From NCBI GenBank assembly GCA_031426435.1, contig JANPLH010000612.1, positions 5,893 to 69,892 on the forward strand: a stretch of DNA of 64,000 nt. Reading direction: 5' to 3'. This document shows, piece by piece, positions 9,107 to 17,100 of the stretch; the stretch's first letter is position 1, and every line of letters begins with the position of its first letter. This stretch comes from UBA6168 sp031426435 (GTDB taxonomy: Bacteria > Bacteroidota > Bacteroidia > Chitinophagales > Saprospiraceae). Under the pieces are notes generated by a model that saw nothing but the letters and a program-made list of their open reading frames with translations, was not told the DNA's origin and ran no database searches. The position numbers and the translations under genes were made by a program.

Positions 9107-10021
9107 TTAAGATTTTTTCTTTACCACTTTAACAGGTGGCGGCACATTAGCAGTCGGTGTAGCCGGGCGCACGGGCGCAGCGGGTTTAGGGGTGGATGAG
9201 GCTGTTGTAGTTATCGTTGAAGCTGCAGGTTTTGGCATAGGTGCAGGTTCAGGCACTGCGGGCACTATCTTGTAACTCAGGAGTTGGTCAATAATGCGGA
9301 TGTCACCCTCGTAGAGCCAAGTTGGTTGAATGTCTTTGGGCAGGGTGAAAGCAAGGTGCAACACCAGCGTTTCGCCCGGCTGTACCAACTGACCTGCTTC
9401 CCTGACCGTAACCGTAGCCCAACTGGCCACGTCGTTTTTCATTCCTCTGATGAAAACATCAAGCGTTTCTTGCATCCCGCTTTCTTTGTCCTTGCGGAGT
9501 GCGAATGCAAGGTTTCTACAAATCAAGTCCATGTCCACGGTAGTGTTGTGCTTGATGGTTGGCACGATGACCGGGATGTTGCCTTTGTTTACCAGCAGCA
9601 CCTCTTTGTTGCAGGTCTCGCCTGGTTTGGTACCGAAGAAAACAATTTCACTCGGTACCAATTCAATTTCAAGGGTTTCCTGTACTACTACCGAAATCTC
9701 CCGCTTTACACCACCAATCTCCACAGTGGAGCGGTAGGTGCCCGGTGCTGTGGATGGGTGCATGGATATGGAAAGCGTTTGGCGCCGAACCTCGCCCCCC
9801 ATCAAAACAGAGTTGATGGTCAGGCCAGCTTTTGGAATGGCAACCGCAGAACGGGAACTACTCTTCGAGAAAGCCAACTCTTGAAGGAAGACTGGCTCGT
9901 TGTGGGAATTCTCCAAAGTGACGTAGCCAAGCAACGCTTGTGGCGGGCCGCTCAAGAGGATTTCTGCATCCCTGCAACCTATCTTTTCAAGCCCTTCTGC
10001 TATGAAATTTTCGGTGGTCAT
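9107..10021 (-). CDS. Tandem Ig-like domain protein with Pro/Ala-rich basic tail
   Basis: This 304-residue cytoplasmic-looking protein contains two beta-sandwich modules, about 20-115 (PPQALLGYVTLENSHNEPVF, APGTYRSTVEIGG) and 118-235 (VPSEIVFFGTKPGETCNKEV, TVREAGQLVQPGETLVLHLA). The wording 'PGET...LVNKGN' is typical of Ig-like/NEW3 domains usually found on exported proteins. A 65-residue Pro/Ala/Thr-rich tail ends in VPPPVKVVKKKS. The absence of a signal peptide is the odd feature. It lies 59 bases after the repeat protein and 80 before the next gene. A structural role alongside the phasin-like proteins is inferred from context. Confidence 0.6.
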   Translation of the reverse strand: MTTENFIAEGLEKIGCRDAEILLSGPPQALLGYVTLENSHNEPVFLQELAFSKSSSRSAVAIPKAGLTINSVLMGGEVRRQTLSISMHPSTAPGTYRSTVEIGGVKREISVVVQETLEIELVPSEIVFFGTKPGETCNKEVLLVNKGNIPVIVPTIKHNTTVDMDLICRNLAFALRKDKESGMQETLDVFIRGMKNDVASWATVTVREAGQLVQPGETLVLHLAFTLPKDIQPTWLYEGDIRIIDQLLSYKIVPAVPEPAPMPKPAASTITTTASSTPKPAAPVRPATPTANVPPPVKVVKKKS

Positions 10022-10080
10022 GTTGCATTATGTTATTGTGCCAAGTCAAGGTCGGCATGGTCAGTTAACGAGGTAATGAT

Positions 10081-10671
10081 TCACTTGGGATTGGCTTTTA
10101 CTCCAACGTTCTGGTTCAAGGTCGGATTGCCAACGGTTTGGTCGGTAGTTCGTTGCGGAAAAGGCCGGGTATCTGGTTCACAGCAGATTGTCTCGCATTT
10201 CTCGTAGGCATTGGGCACGTATGGCTCAGTGATCACCTGCGATTCTCCGCTGAAGCATAGGGTCAAAACTTCCAGGCCGAGGAACTTGAGACATACTTGG
10301 TTGTAGTGCGGTATATGCATCCTTATCTCCGGCGTCAGCAAATCTTTGATGTCCTGTTTTGACAAATGGGGCAGGTTGAGCAGGTCTATCTGCGAACCAA
10401 TGGGCATATTGGGGTCTCCCATTATCAAGGAAGCCACCGGGTTGTTTTTCTCGCCGGTTACGTGGGTGCCTATCGGTTGCGACTTCTCGCCAGTTACGTG
10501 GGTACCAATTGGCTGGGCCTTGTCACCAGTCACATGGGTACCTATCGGTTGCGACTTGTCGCCCCGGACATAAGTATTCACGGTCATTGGCATTGTAAAA
10601 ATGGTCAAGCCAGTTCCAAAGTTGATGGAATGGGTATAACTGGTCGGAATCTTAAGGGAAGGAGCTGCCAT
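10081..10671 (-). CDS. Repeat protein, first gene of the nine-gene operon
   Basis: The 196-residue product has no signal peptide. Between about residues 34 and 72 it holds three near-identical 12-residue units of the form GDKSQPIGTHVT, followed by diverged units (GEKNNPVASLIM, GDPNMPIGSQ). The short beta-turn-like unit with invariant Gly, Pro and Gly suggests a stacked or extended repetitive surface. A middle region (LLNLPHLSKQDIKDLLTPEI) is helical, and the C-terminus holds four cysteines near YEKCETICCEPD. No family was recognised. It is the promoter-proximal member of the gene run, so its expression is likely to lead the operon. Confidence 0.6.
   Translation of the reverse strand: MAAPSLKIPTSYTHSINFGTGLTIFTMPMTVNTYVRGDKSQPIGTHVTGDKAQPIGTHVTGEKSQPIGTHVTGEKNNPVASLIMGDPNMPIGSQIDLLNLPHLSKQDIKDLLTPEIRMHIPHYNQVCLKFLGLEVLTLCFSGESQVITEPYVPNAYEKCETICCEPDTRPFPQRTTDQTVGNPTLNQNVGVKANPK
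10440..10575 (-). repeat. 36-bp in-gene tandem repeat (three and a half units)
   Basis: The DNA repeats with a period of 36 bases inside the first operon gene, one unit per 12 residues. Copies differ mainly at third codon positions (for example the two glycine codons before the Thr-His pair), so the protein pattern has been kept while the DNA drifted. Confidence 0.85.
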
Positions 10672-10709
10672 TGGGCTGAATGAAGTTTGGTGAATGGTTG
10701 GTAATCAGC

Positions 10710-10761
10710 GCCAATATAAAACATATTTTGCCAATATTGAAAATGGCGGGGAAAAATATTG
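10710..10761 (-). promoter_or_regulatory. Probable promoter/operator region of the nine-gene operon
   Basis: On the minus strand TATATTGG (10711-10718) is one base from the -7 consensus. The sequence GCCAATAT occurs twice on the plus strand, at 10710 and 10730, two helical turns apart, and the second copy begins an inverted repeat CAATATT (10732-10738) with AATATTG (10755-10761). The spacing is what a dimeric repressor or activator site would show. No -33 element is clear. Confidence 0.35.
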
Positions 10762-10801
10762 AAAAAAACGCTTGCTGCCATAACATGCTCAATATGCAAA
10801 A

Positions 10802-12043
10802 TCAATCCAATAAAAATAACCGAAGCAAATTCAGCGCATAGTATGCAGAGTATTGGATATTAATGAGGCGGTTCTTCGTCAGTTGCAGTTTCCTGGTGAC
10901 CGTGTGTTGCCCGTCACCCACCGCAATCCACACCGTGCCCACCGGCTTCTCAGGGGTGCCGCCATCAGGCCCGGCGATGCCGCTGGTGGCCACGGCTACG
11001 TCGGTGCCGAGCAAACGATTGGCTCCCGCCACCATCTCCCGAACGGTCTGCTCACTGACTGCACCGTACTGTTCCAGCGTCTCCAGTTTCACACCTAACT
11101 GATTCATTTTCACAGCGTTGGCATACGAAACTACGCTGCCCATAAAGTACGCCGACGACCCCGGTACGTAGGTGACGAGGTGTGCCAAGTAGCCGCCCGT
11201 GCAGCTTTCGGCGGTGGAAAGGGTCTGGTTTTTTTCCTTCAAAATTCGGCCAATGACAATTTCCAGCGAGTCGTCGCCGTAGCCAGCGATGATTTGCGGG
11301 GGTAGCAGCCCCTCCATTTCCCGGAATTTTTCATCGAGGATTTTCTCAACCAAAACCGGATCGGCATCACTCACGGTGAGGCGCAGGCGTACCCGTGCGA
11401 TAGCAGGCAAGTAGGCTAATTTCACTTGCGGCGGCAGGTTTTCTTCAAAATCCTTTAGATGCTCCGCAATGGTAGACTCGCCCTCCCCGGCAGTGAACAA
11501 GGTGCGGTGGGCGGTAGGTAGCGCATTGAATTTTTCCTTCAACCTTGGCATTACCTCGTGCTGCATCAGGTACTCCATTTCAAAGGGTACGCCAGGCATA
11601 CTGGCCACTACCTTGCCGACCTCCTCGAACCACATACCGGGGGCGGTGCCCATTTTGTTGGTCAAAACGGTGGCATTCTGTGGCATGAGGCACTGGGTGC
11701 GCACGGCCTCGGTGATGGGCTTGCCGATGCGCTCGTAAATCTGGTTAAGCCTGTCCATCGTTGGTTGGTCGAAGACGAAGCCCACGCCATAAAAATCGGC
11801 GATGGCCTTCTTGGTCACATCGTCTTTGGTAGGGCCGAGACCGCCTGTCACCAGCACGATATCGGCCTGCTGGGTAGCCGTTTGCAATGCTCTGATGATG
11901 GCCTCGTGGTCATCGCCAACGGCCGTCCTTCCTATCACTTTTGCGCCGATTTCAAGCAGCATCTGCGCCATTTTGGCCGAGTTGGTGTCAATGATTTGCC
12001 CAATGAGCAGCTCGTCGCCAATGGTTAAAATATGAACGTTCAT
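10802..12043 (-). CDS. cinA: CinA: competence/damage-inducible protein with nicotinamide-nucleotide amidase domain
   Basis: The 413-residue protein has both CinA halves. The N-terminal MoaB/MogA-like domain (1-170) contains ILTIGDELLIGQIIDTNSA and VTGGLGPTKDDVT. The C-terminal PncC amidase domain (about 255-410) has the catalytic serine motif STAESCTGGYLAHLVT and SGIAGPDGGTPEKPVGTVWI. PncC converts nicotinamide mononucleotide to nicotinic acid mononucleotide; the N-terminal half acts on ADP-ribose-type nucleotides. The computed frame extends to 12109 through an intergenic repeat, but the family start MNVHILTIGDE is the ATG at 12043. It follows birA on the same strand across a 77-base palindrome. 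Confidence 0.95.
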   Translation of the reverse strand: MNVHILTIGDELLIGQIIDTNSAKMAQMLLEIGAKVIGRTAVGDDHEAIIRALQTATQQADIVLVTGGLGPTKDDVTKKAIADFYGVGFVFDQPTMDRLNQIYERIGKPITEAVRTQCLMPQNATVLTNKMGTAPGMWFEEVGKVVASMPGVPFEMEYLMQHEVMPRLKEKFNALPTAHRTLFTAGEGESTIAEHLKDFEENLPPQVKLAYLPAIARVRLRLTVSDADPVLVEKILDEKFREMEGLLPPQIIAGYGDDSLEIVIGRILKEKNQTLSTAESCTGGYLAHLVTYVPGSSAYFMGSVVSYANAVKMNQLGVKLETLEQYGAVSEQTVREMVAGANRLLGTDVAVATSGIAGPDGGTPEKPVGTVWIAVGDGQHTVTRKLQLTKNRLINIQYSAYYALNLLRLFLLD

Positions 12044-12134
12044 AAGGTATGGAGGTATGAGGTATGAAGGTATGATGGGGCGTTGCCGGAAGGTCTTGCA
12101 TACCTCCAAACCTCATACCTTCATACCTCAAAAC
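12044..12134. repeat. Word-type inverted repeat between birA and cinA
   Basis: One arm repeats the word GGTATGA (ggtatggaggtatgaggt and onward) and the other repeats its complement (catacctc, cataccttcatacctc). The element fills the whole gap between the genes and includes the final two codons and stop of birA (GAG GTA TGA). The transcript could fold into a stem of about 30 bp. Confidence 0.85.
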
Positions 12135-12885
12135 ATATTTCTTTTAGGTCGAAGCACTCAATTCTACTATCTACTTCCATCCTCAGCCGCCCCATTTCGT
12201 CAATGCCGGTGATGCTGCCTTGAAATGCCTCGCCATTGGTGCGCCGGTAATTGGCCAACTGGCCGAAGCGGTAGAGGTGACTAAGATAGTCTTGCTGCAA
12301 AGGAACCATTTTCCCAGCTTTTAATTGAAGATAGCGCCCTTCCAAATGCTCGCAAAGCAGCGGCACGAGGTCGTACAAAGGAAAGTTCTGGCCTGTTTCA
12401 AGGCGCATGGAAGTGGGGTTAGGCGGGTTGGAGACGAAATCAGTTTGGTTAATATTAATTCCAATGCCCGCAACTGTGGAGCGTATTTGAGTGTTGATGA
12501 GGGAGTTTTGTATCAAGATGCCCGCTATTTTGCAGGAGCCAACGTAAATGTCGTTGGGCCACTTGATTGAAACGGGGGCATTGGGCAGGCAGTTTTTCAC
12601 CAAATCAAAAACGGCCAATGAAATGCATTGGTTGAGTTGGAACTGGTCTTTTGCCTCGATGAAATCTGGATAGAAAATGGCGCTGAGGCTGATGTTCTTG
12701 CCCGGCTCCGACTCCCAGTGGTTGCCAATTTGCCCCCTGCCAGCGGTCTGATGGAAGGTCGTTATGACAGTTCCGGCAGGAGGAATGCTTTCAGATAAAA
12801 GCATCTGGGCATGGGCGCTGGTAGAAGGCAGTTCCGGCAGTTCTACCATTGATTGCCCGACAAATAAGGTGTTTGGTCTTCTCAA
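12121..12885 (-). CDS. birA: Biotin-[acetyl-CoA-carboxylase] ligase without DNA-binding domain
   Basis: The 254-residue enzyme activates biotin to biotinyl-AMP and attaches it to a carrier lysine. The catalytic loop TAGRGQIGNHW, the KWPNDIYVG motif and KIAGILIQ are all present. There is no N-terminal winged helix, so it is a class I ligase with no repressor function, as is usual in Bacteroidota. The start is a TTG at 12885, which keeps the family-typical NTLFVGQ segment; the first ATG (12849) would remove it. The gene is divergent from rsfS, and its stop codon lies inside the palindrome that separates it from cinA. Confidence 0.9.
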   Translation of the reverse strand: MRRPNTLFVGQSMVELPELPSTSAHAQMLLSESIPPAGTVITTFHQTAGRGQIGNHWESEPGKNISLSAIFYPDFIEAKDQFQLNQCISLAVFDLVKNCLPNAPVSIKWPNDIYVGSCKIAGILIQNSLINTQIRSTVAGIGININQTDFVSNPPNPTSMRLETGQNFPLYDLVPLLCEHLEGRYLQLKAGKMVPLQQDYLSHLYRFGQLANYRRTNGEAFQGSITGIDEMGRLRMEVDSRIECFDLKEICFEV

Positions 12886-13036
12886 TCGAAATAAAGTTCG
12901 TACATTTATGCTTTGAATTCAGCGGCGGAATGCCGCTAAACCATAACAAACACTAACCTGAGTGGCTGGCTTGGGTATTTTTTGCAAATTCCTCGGTCAA
13001 CAGCAGCCGAAGGTTCAAAAGTAAACAAATCCTGAT

Positions 13037-13423
13037 TTGAGCGCACAAGCAGTTTTAAAATCTAACCTCTCCTCCGCCGAGATGCTCAACGACCTTATTG
13101 TTGATTGCATTCAGGACATCAAAGGAAAAAACATCGTTAAACTCGACCTCAGGAAACTGGACGATGCCCCCACGGATTTCTTCATCATCTGCGAAGGGGA
13201 CTCCAACACGCAGGTCAAGGCCATTTCGGGCAATATACACAGGCGCCTGAAAGAGGAAATGGATCAAATGCCGCTCCACGTAGAGGGCGTGAAGAATTCC
13301 CGTTGGATTTGCATGGACTATTTCAATACAGTGGTGCATGTTTTTTACCGGGAAACGAGAGAATTCTACGACATCGAGAACCTTTGGAGCGATGCGAAGT
13401 TTACGGAGTACGAGAACTTATAA
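13037..13423 (+). CDS. rsfS: Ribosome silencing factor RsfS
   Basis: The 128-residue protein belongs to the Iojap/RsfS family, which binds ribosomal protein uL14 and blocks subunit joining when nutrients are short. Diagnostic stretches are VKLDLRKLDDAPTDFFIICE, HVEGVKNSRWICMDYFNTVV and HVFYRETREFYDIENLWSDA. The frame opens only with a TTG at 13037; an in-frame ATG at 13082 would give 113 residues and still include the core. The longer form matches the N-terminal length usual in this phylum and is preferred with moderate certainty. It is divergent from birA and lies upstream of ftsH, as in many Bacteroidota genomes. Confidence 0.92.
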   Translation: MSAQAVLKSNLSSAEMLNDLIVDCIQDIKGKNIVKLDLRKLDDAPTDFFIICEGDSNTQVKAISGNIHRRLKEEMDQMPLHVEGVKNSRWICMDYFNTVVHVFYRETREFYDIENLWSDAKFTEYENL

Positions 13424-13470
13424 AATGATGAATGATAAATCACTATTCATCGTGAATGCAGAGTATCTCA

Positions 13471-13530
13471 TCGAAAACAAGCACTGAAAAGCAGTATTTT
13501 CAAAACAGACCCAGTATTTGCTTGTTTCGA
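13471..13530. repeat. Inverted repeat between rsfS and ftsH
   Basis: The arms TCGAAAACAAGCA and TGCTTGTTTCGA pair over 12 bases with one bulge around a loop of about 35 bases. It has no T-run, so it is not a standard terminator. It lies in the leader of ftsH and could affect that transcript. Confidence 0.5.
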
Positions 13531-13604
13531 GGAAAGTGATTTAATAAAATCGAAGCAGGAAGCATAAAACAGTTTTTGCCCTTCCTTCTTTTTCATAATC
13601 GTCA

Positions 13605-15614
13605 ATGGAAAACAACCAAGAAAATAAAAACGGCACAAAATTCAACCCCTATTGGATATATGGGGTATTGGCCCTTTTCTTCATCGGCCTGAACTTTTTG
13701 CCCATCACGAGCAGTACGAGCGAGCCTATCAATTTTGAGAAGTTCGCCGATATGGCCAAAGAAGGCGACGTGGAAAAACTAGAGGTCGTAAACGAGAAAT
13801 ACGCCCAGATTTACCTCACCGAGAACGCCATCAAAAACAAAAAGGAAAAGTACAAGGACGCCTCCAAAAGCTCCTTTGCCAACAAGCGCCCGCATTACAC
13901 TTTCGATACTGGCCCTGCGGAAAATTTTGCCAAAAAGATTGATGCGCTCAATGTTTCCCTACCTGTCGAAAGTCAGGTAAAGGTTTCATATATCGAGAAG
14001 CAAAACTGGCTGTCACCTATCATCAGCCTGTTGCTCCCTTTGGCGCTGTTGGTACTGCTCTGGATTTTCATCATGCGAAGGGTAGGTGGCGGTGCCGGTG
14101 GCCCTGGTGCACAGATTTTCAACATCGGCAAGTCAAAAGCCACGCTGTTTGACCAAAACTCCAAGGTCAATATCAACTTCGGCGACGTGGCCGGCCTCGA
14201 CGAAGCCAAAGAGGAAGTCATGGAAGTCGTTGATTTTCTCAAAAATCCGAAAAAATACACCGCCCTCGGCGGCAAGATACCCAAGGGCGTACTCCTCATT
14301 GGCCCTCCGGGAACGGGCAAGACGCTCCTTGCGAAAGCAGTGGCCGGCGAGGCAGCAGTGCCGTTCTTCTCCATTTCTGGTTCCGACTTCGTCGAAATGT
14401 TCGTGGGCGTGGGTGCCTCACGGGTACGTGACCTCTTCCGCCAAGCACGGGAAAAAGCACCTTGCATCGTCTTCATTGACGAGATTGACGCCATCGGTCG
14501 TGCACGGGGCCGCAACACCATGCAAGGCGGCAACGACGAGCGTGAGAATACCCTCAACCAGCTTTTGGTGGAAATGGACGGCTTCCCGACCGACAAGGGC
14601 GTTATCCTGATGGCTGCCACTAACCGACCCGACGTGCTCGATTCGGCGCTGATGCGCCCAGGCCGCTTCGACCGCCAGATTGCCATTGACCGCCCAGACT
14701 TGAAGGGGCGTGAAGCCATTTTTGCCGTGCATTTGAAAAACATCAAGACCTCTGACACGGTCACGCCGATTGCGCTGTCAGAAATGACCCCGGGCTTTGC
14801 GGGTGCCGAAATCGCCAACGTTTGCAACGAGGCAGCACTTATTGCGGCTCGCCGCAACAAAGAAGAGGTGGACATGGACGACTTCAACTACGCCCTTGAC
14901 CGGGTCATCGGCGGCTTGGAGAAGAAGAACAAGCTCATCTCGCCAGAAGAAAAAGAAATCATCGCCTACCATGAGGCTGGCCACGCCGTTTGCGGCTGGT
15001 ACCTCGAACACGCTTCGCCGCTGGTGAAAGTGACCATTGTACCAAGGGGCATCGGAACTTTGGGCTACGCCCAATACCTGCCTAAGGACGAGTACATCAC
15101 CCGCACCGAGGCGCTGCTTGACCGCATGTGCATGACCTTCGGGGGCCGTGCTGCCGAGGAACTTACCTTTGGGAAGGTATCCACTGGGGCGCAGAACGAC
15201 CTCGACCAAGTGACCAAGATGTCGTACAGCATGGTCGCCGTGTTTGGCATGAATGAAAAAGTGGGGCAAGTGTCCTTTTACGGGATGCAAAACGAAAGCT
15301 TCGCACGACCTTACTCCGAAGAGACAGCGGCCATGATTGATGCCGAAGTGCGCAGGATAGTGACTGCCCAGTTCGCCCGTGCCAAGAGCATCTTGATGGA
15401 CCACCGTGACGCCCTCGAAATACTTGCGAAGCAACTCCTCGAAAAAGAAGTGCTGCACAAAAATGACGTGGAGAAGCTCATTGGCCCGAGGCCATACGCC
15501 TGGCCGGACGAGCACAAGGCTCATCTCAATGGCATGTTATCGGTGCCGGCCATTGGCATCGCTACAGTTGCAGATGTACCGTCAAGCGACAACGGCGTTT
15601 CAGATGTGATGTGA
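13605..15614 (+). CDS. ftsH: ATP-dependent zinc metalloprotease FtsH
   Basis: The 669-residue membrane protease has the full FtsH plan. A first membrane segment lies at about 18-36 (YWIYGVLALFFIGLNFLPIT), then a periplasmic domain, then a second membrane segment near 135-155 (SPIISLLLPLALLVLLWIFI). The AAA module carries Walker A GPPGTGKT (about 233-240), Walker B IVFIDEIDAIG and the second region of homology RPGRFDRQI. The zinc site HEAGH is near residue 456. It forms hexamers that extract and degrade misfolded membrane proteins and regulators. The length is typical. A strong terminator follows 25 bases after the stop. Confidence 0.98.
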   Translation: MENNQENKNGTKFNPYWIYGVLALFFIGLNFLPITSSTSEPINFEKFADMAKEGDVEKLEVVNEKYAQIYLTENAIKNKKEKYKDASKSSFANKRPHYTFDTGPAENFAKKIDALNVSLPVESQVKVSYIEKQNWLSPIISLLLPLALLVLLWIFIMRRVGGGAGGPGAQIFNIGKSKATLFDQNSKVNINFGDVAGLDEAKEEVMEVVDFLKNPKKYTALGGKIPKGVLLIGPPGTGKTLLAKAVAGEAAVPFFSISGSDFVEMFVGVGASRVRDLFRQAREKAPCIVFIDEIDAIGRARGRNTMQGGNDERENTLNQLLVEMDGFPTDKGVILMAATNRPDVLDSALMRPGRFDRQIAIDRPDLKGREAIFAVHLKNIKTSDTVTPIALSEMTPGFAGAEIANVCNEAALIAARRNKEEVDMDDFNYALDRVIGGLEKKNKLISPEEKEIIAYHEAGHAVCGWYLEHASPLVKVTIVPRGIGTLGYAQYLPKDEYITRTEALLDRMCMTFGGRAAEELTFGKVSTGAQNDLDQVTKMSYSMVAVFGMNEKVGQVSFYGMQNESFARPYSEETAAMIDAEVRRIVTAQFARAKSILMDHRDALEILAKQLLEKEVLHKNDVEKLIGPRPYAWPDEHKAHLNGMLSVPAIGIATVADVPSSDNGVSDVM

Positions 15615-15638
15615 AGTTTTTCGTTGAATAAATAAAGG

Positions 15639-15683
15639 CAAACAGGGCCGTTCCAGCAGTTGGGGCGGCCCTGTTTGTTTTCA
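15639..15683 (+). terminator. Rho-independent terminator after ftsH
   Basis: A perfect 12-bp stem (CAAACAGGGCCG with CGGCCCTGTTTG, 15639-15650 and 15666-15677) with a 15-base loop is followed by a T-rich stretch. Confidence 0.85.
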
Positions 15684-15755
15684 GGAAGCGTTGGTACTAC
15701 AAAGTTTATCTTGAGCATATGCTTGCCAATGCTCAAATTCATGAGTTACTGACAA

Positions 15756-15786
15756 TTTGCGTAAATCCCCAAGTTTTCTACCTTCG
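15756..15786 (+). promoter_or_regulatory. Bacteroidota promoter for the LOG-family gene
   Basis: A -33 element TTTG (15756-15759) and a -7 element TACCTTCG (15779-15786, one base from TAnnTTTG) are separated by 19 bases, the spacing expected for the phylum's housekeeping sigma factor. The implied start near 15793 leaves a leader of about 23 bases. Confidence 0.6.
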
Positions 15787-15815
15787 AGCCTTTCAATCAA
15801 ACTGCCCGTTCCAAC

Positions 15816-16562
15816 ATGTCAATTAAAGCTGAACCTACCCTGCCCATACTCAAACCCGGCGAAATGCATTACCTCGATGGCCCGAAGAGCCGCCAGCGGG
15901 AGTTGGGCTTTGCGTTTAAAGTCTTTTGGGAATTCCTCAAAGGCTTTCGGGCGCTGCATTTCGTGGGGCCGTGCATCACGGTCTTTGGGTCCGCACGCTT
16001 CAAGGACGGGCATGAATACTACGAAAAAGCAGAGGAAGTCGGCAGGGCCATCGCTGCCATGGGCTTCACGACGATGACCGGCGGTGGCCCCGGCATCATG
16101 GAGGCGGCGAACAAAGGTGCCTTCGAAGCGGGCGGCAGGTCGGTGGGCTGTAACATCGTGCTGCCCTTTGAACAGCACCCGAATCCCTATATGCACAAAT
16201 GGGTGAATATCCGCTACTTCTTCGTGCGCAAGGTGCTGCTGCTTAAATACTCCTACGCCTTCATCATACTGCCCGGCGGCTGGGGTACGATGGATGAACT
16301 TTTTGAAACGCTAACGCTGGTGCAAACCAAGGTCATGCACAACTTCCCAGTGGTATTGATTGGAAAAAACTACCACCAATTACTGATGGATTACCTGAAT
16401 TTCATGGAAACGCAAAAGACCATTTCGCCCGAAGACCTCAAACTCGTGCTGCTCACCGATGACGTCGGCGAAGCCATGGAACACGTACAGCGTTACATTT
16501 CAGCAAATTTCAAAATCATGAAAAAGCGTAGGCCGTTTTGGATGCTTTTTGAAAAGGTTTGA
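15816..16562 (+). CDS. LOG-family nucleoside 5'-monophosphate phosphoribohydrolase (TIGR00730)
   Basis: The 248-residue protein has a Rossmann-like fold with both LOG signatures, GGGPGIMEAANKGAFEAGG and PGGWGTMDELFETLTLVQ. LOG enzymes release the base from cytokinin-type or AMP-like nucleotides; the bacterial substrate is often unproven. An N-terminal extension of about 45 residues precedes the core, including ELGFAFKVFWEFLKGF, as in longer bacterial homologues. The ATG at 15816 is supported by a well-placed promoter. It is a single-gene unit, followed by a second promoter for the next gene. Confidence 0.9.
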   Translation: MSIKAEPTLPILKPGEMHYLDGPKSRQRELGFAFKVFWEFLKGFRALHFVGPCITVFGSARFKDGHEYYEKAEEVGRAIAAMGFTTMTGGGPGIMEAANKGAFEAGGRSVGCNIVLPFEQHPNPYMHKWVNIRYFFVRKVLLLKYSYAFIILPGGWGTMDELFETLTLVQTKVMHNFPVVLIGKNYHQLLMDYLNFMETQKTISPEDLKLVLLTDDVGEAMEHVQRYISANFKIMKKRRPFWMLFEKV

Positions 16563-16589
16563 ACAGTGTGATTCCTAATTTTACCTTTG
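16558..16589 (+). promoter_or_regulatory. Promoter for the small four-helix membrane protein
   Basis: TTTG at 16558-16561, a 20-base spacer and an exact TACCTTTG at 16582-16589 give a complete Bacteroidota promoter. Its -33 element overlaps the stop codon of the LOG-family gene. Confidence 0.7.
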
Positions 16590-16664
16590 TCTTGAAAGGC
16601 ATTCTGCCTTCACTCTGAACTCAATTATTTCGTCATTCCTGAAAGGGAAAAAACTTAACAATTT

Positions 16665-17099
16665 ATGCTGAACGGACTCATACATGCCCATTCCGGCCTA
16701 CGCTGGGTAGTGCTGGTTTTACTCGTCGCCGCCACCTTCAAAGCACTGATGAAATGGCGATCCAACGTCTCCTATTCAGAGGGCGACCGCAAGCTCAACC
16801 TCTTTACCATGATTTCCATGCACGTGCAGCTGCTGCTTGGTTTGGCATTGATATTCATGAGCGACAAGGTGAATTTTTCGCAAATGAAAGACGCCATGTA
16901 CCGCTTCTTCAGCGTCGAACACAGCGTGATGATGCTACTCGCCATCGCCCTCGTGACCATCGGCCATTCAAAGGCGAAGAAGGCAACGGATGATGCCAAG
17001 AAGTTCAAGACGATTTTCACCTTTTACCTGATCGCCCTGCTGCTCGTGCTGGTGGCCATTCCATGGCCTTTCCGTGGTTGGGGCAATGGTTGGTTTTAA
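16665..17099 (+). CDS. Small four-helix membrane protein, cytochrome-B-like
   Basis: The 144 residues contain four hydrophobic segments (HSGLRWVVLVLLVAATFKAL, ISMHVQLLLGLALIFM, SVMMLLAIALVTIGH, IFTFYLIALLLVLVAIPWPF). Histidines lie in or next to the first three: HAHSGLRW, MHVQLLLG, VEHSV and IGHSK. This pattern matches small Bacteroidota proteins annotated as cytochrome B-like, where paired histidines could hold haem, but haem binding is not shown by sequence alone. It is monocistronic with its own promoter and precedes the DsbD cluster. Confidence 0.75.
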   Translation: MLNGLIHAHSGLRWVVLVLLVAATFKALMKWRSNVSYSEGDRKLNLFTMISMHVQLLLGLALIFMSDKVNFSQMKDAMYRFFSVEHSVMMLLAIALVTIGHSKAKKATDDAKKFKTIFTFYLIALLLVLVAIPWPFRGWGNGWF

Positions 17100-17100
17100 A

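Noticed and set aside
2138..10671. Polyhydroxyalkanoate granule operon
   Set aside because: Phasin-like helices are present, but there is no PHA synthase, depolymerase, PhaA or PhaB in the run.
13973..14887. 304-codon minus-strand frame inside ftsH
   Set aside because: It is the antisense shadow of a strongly conserved gene, with low-complexity Ser/Arg composition.
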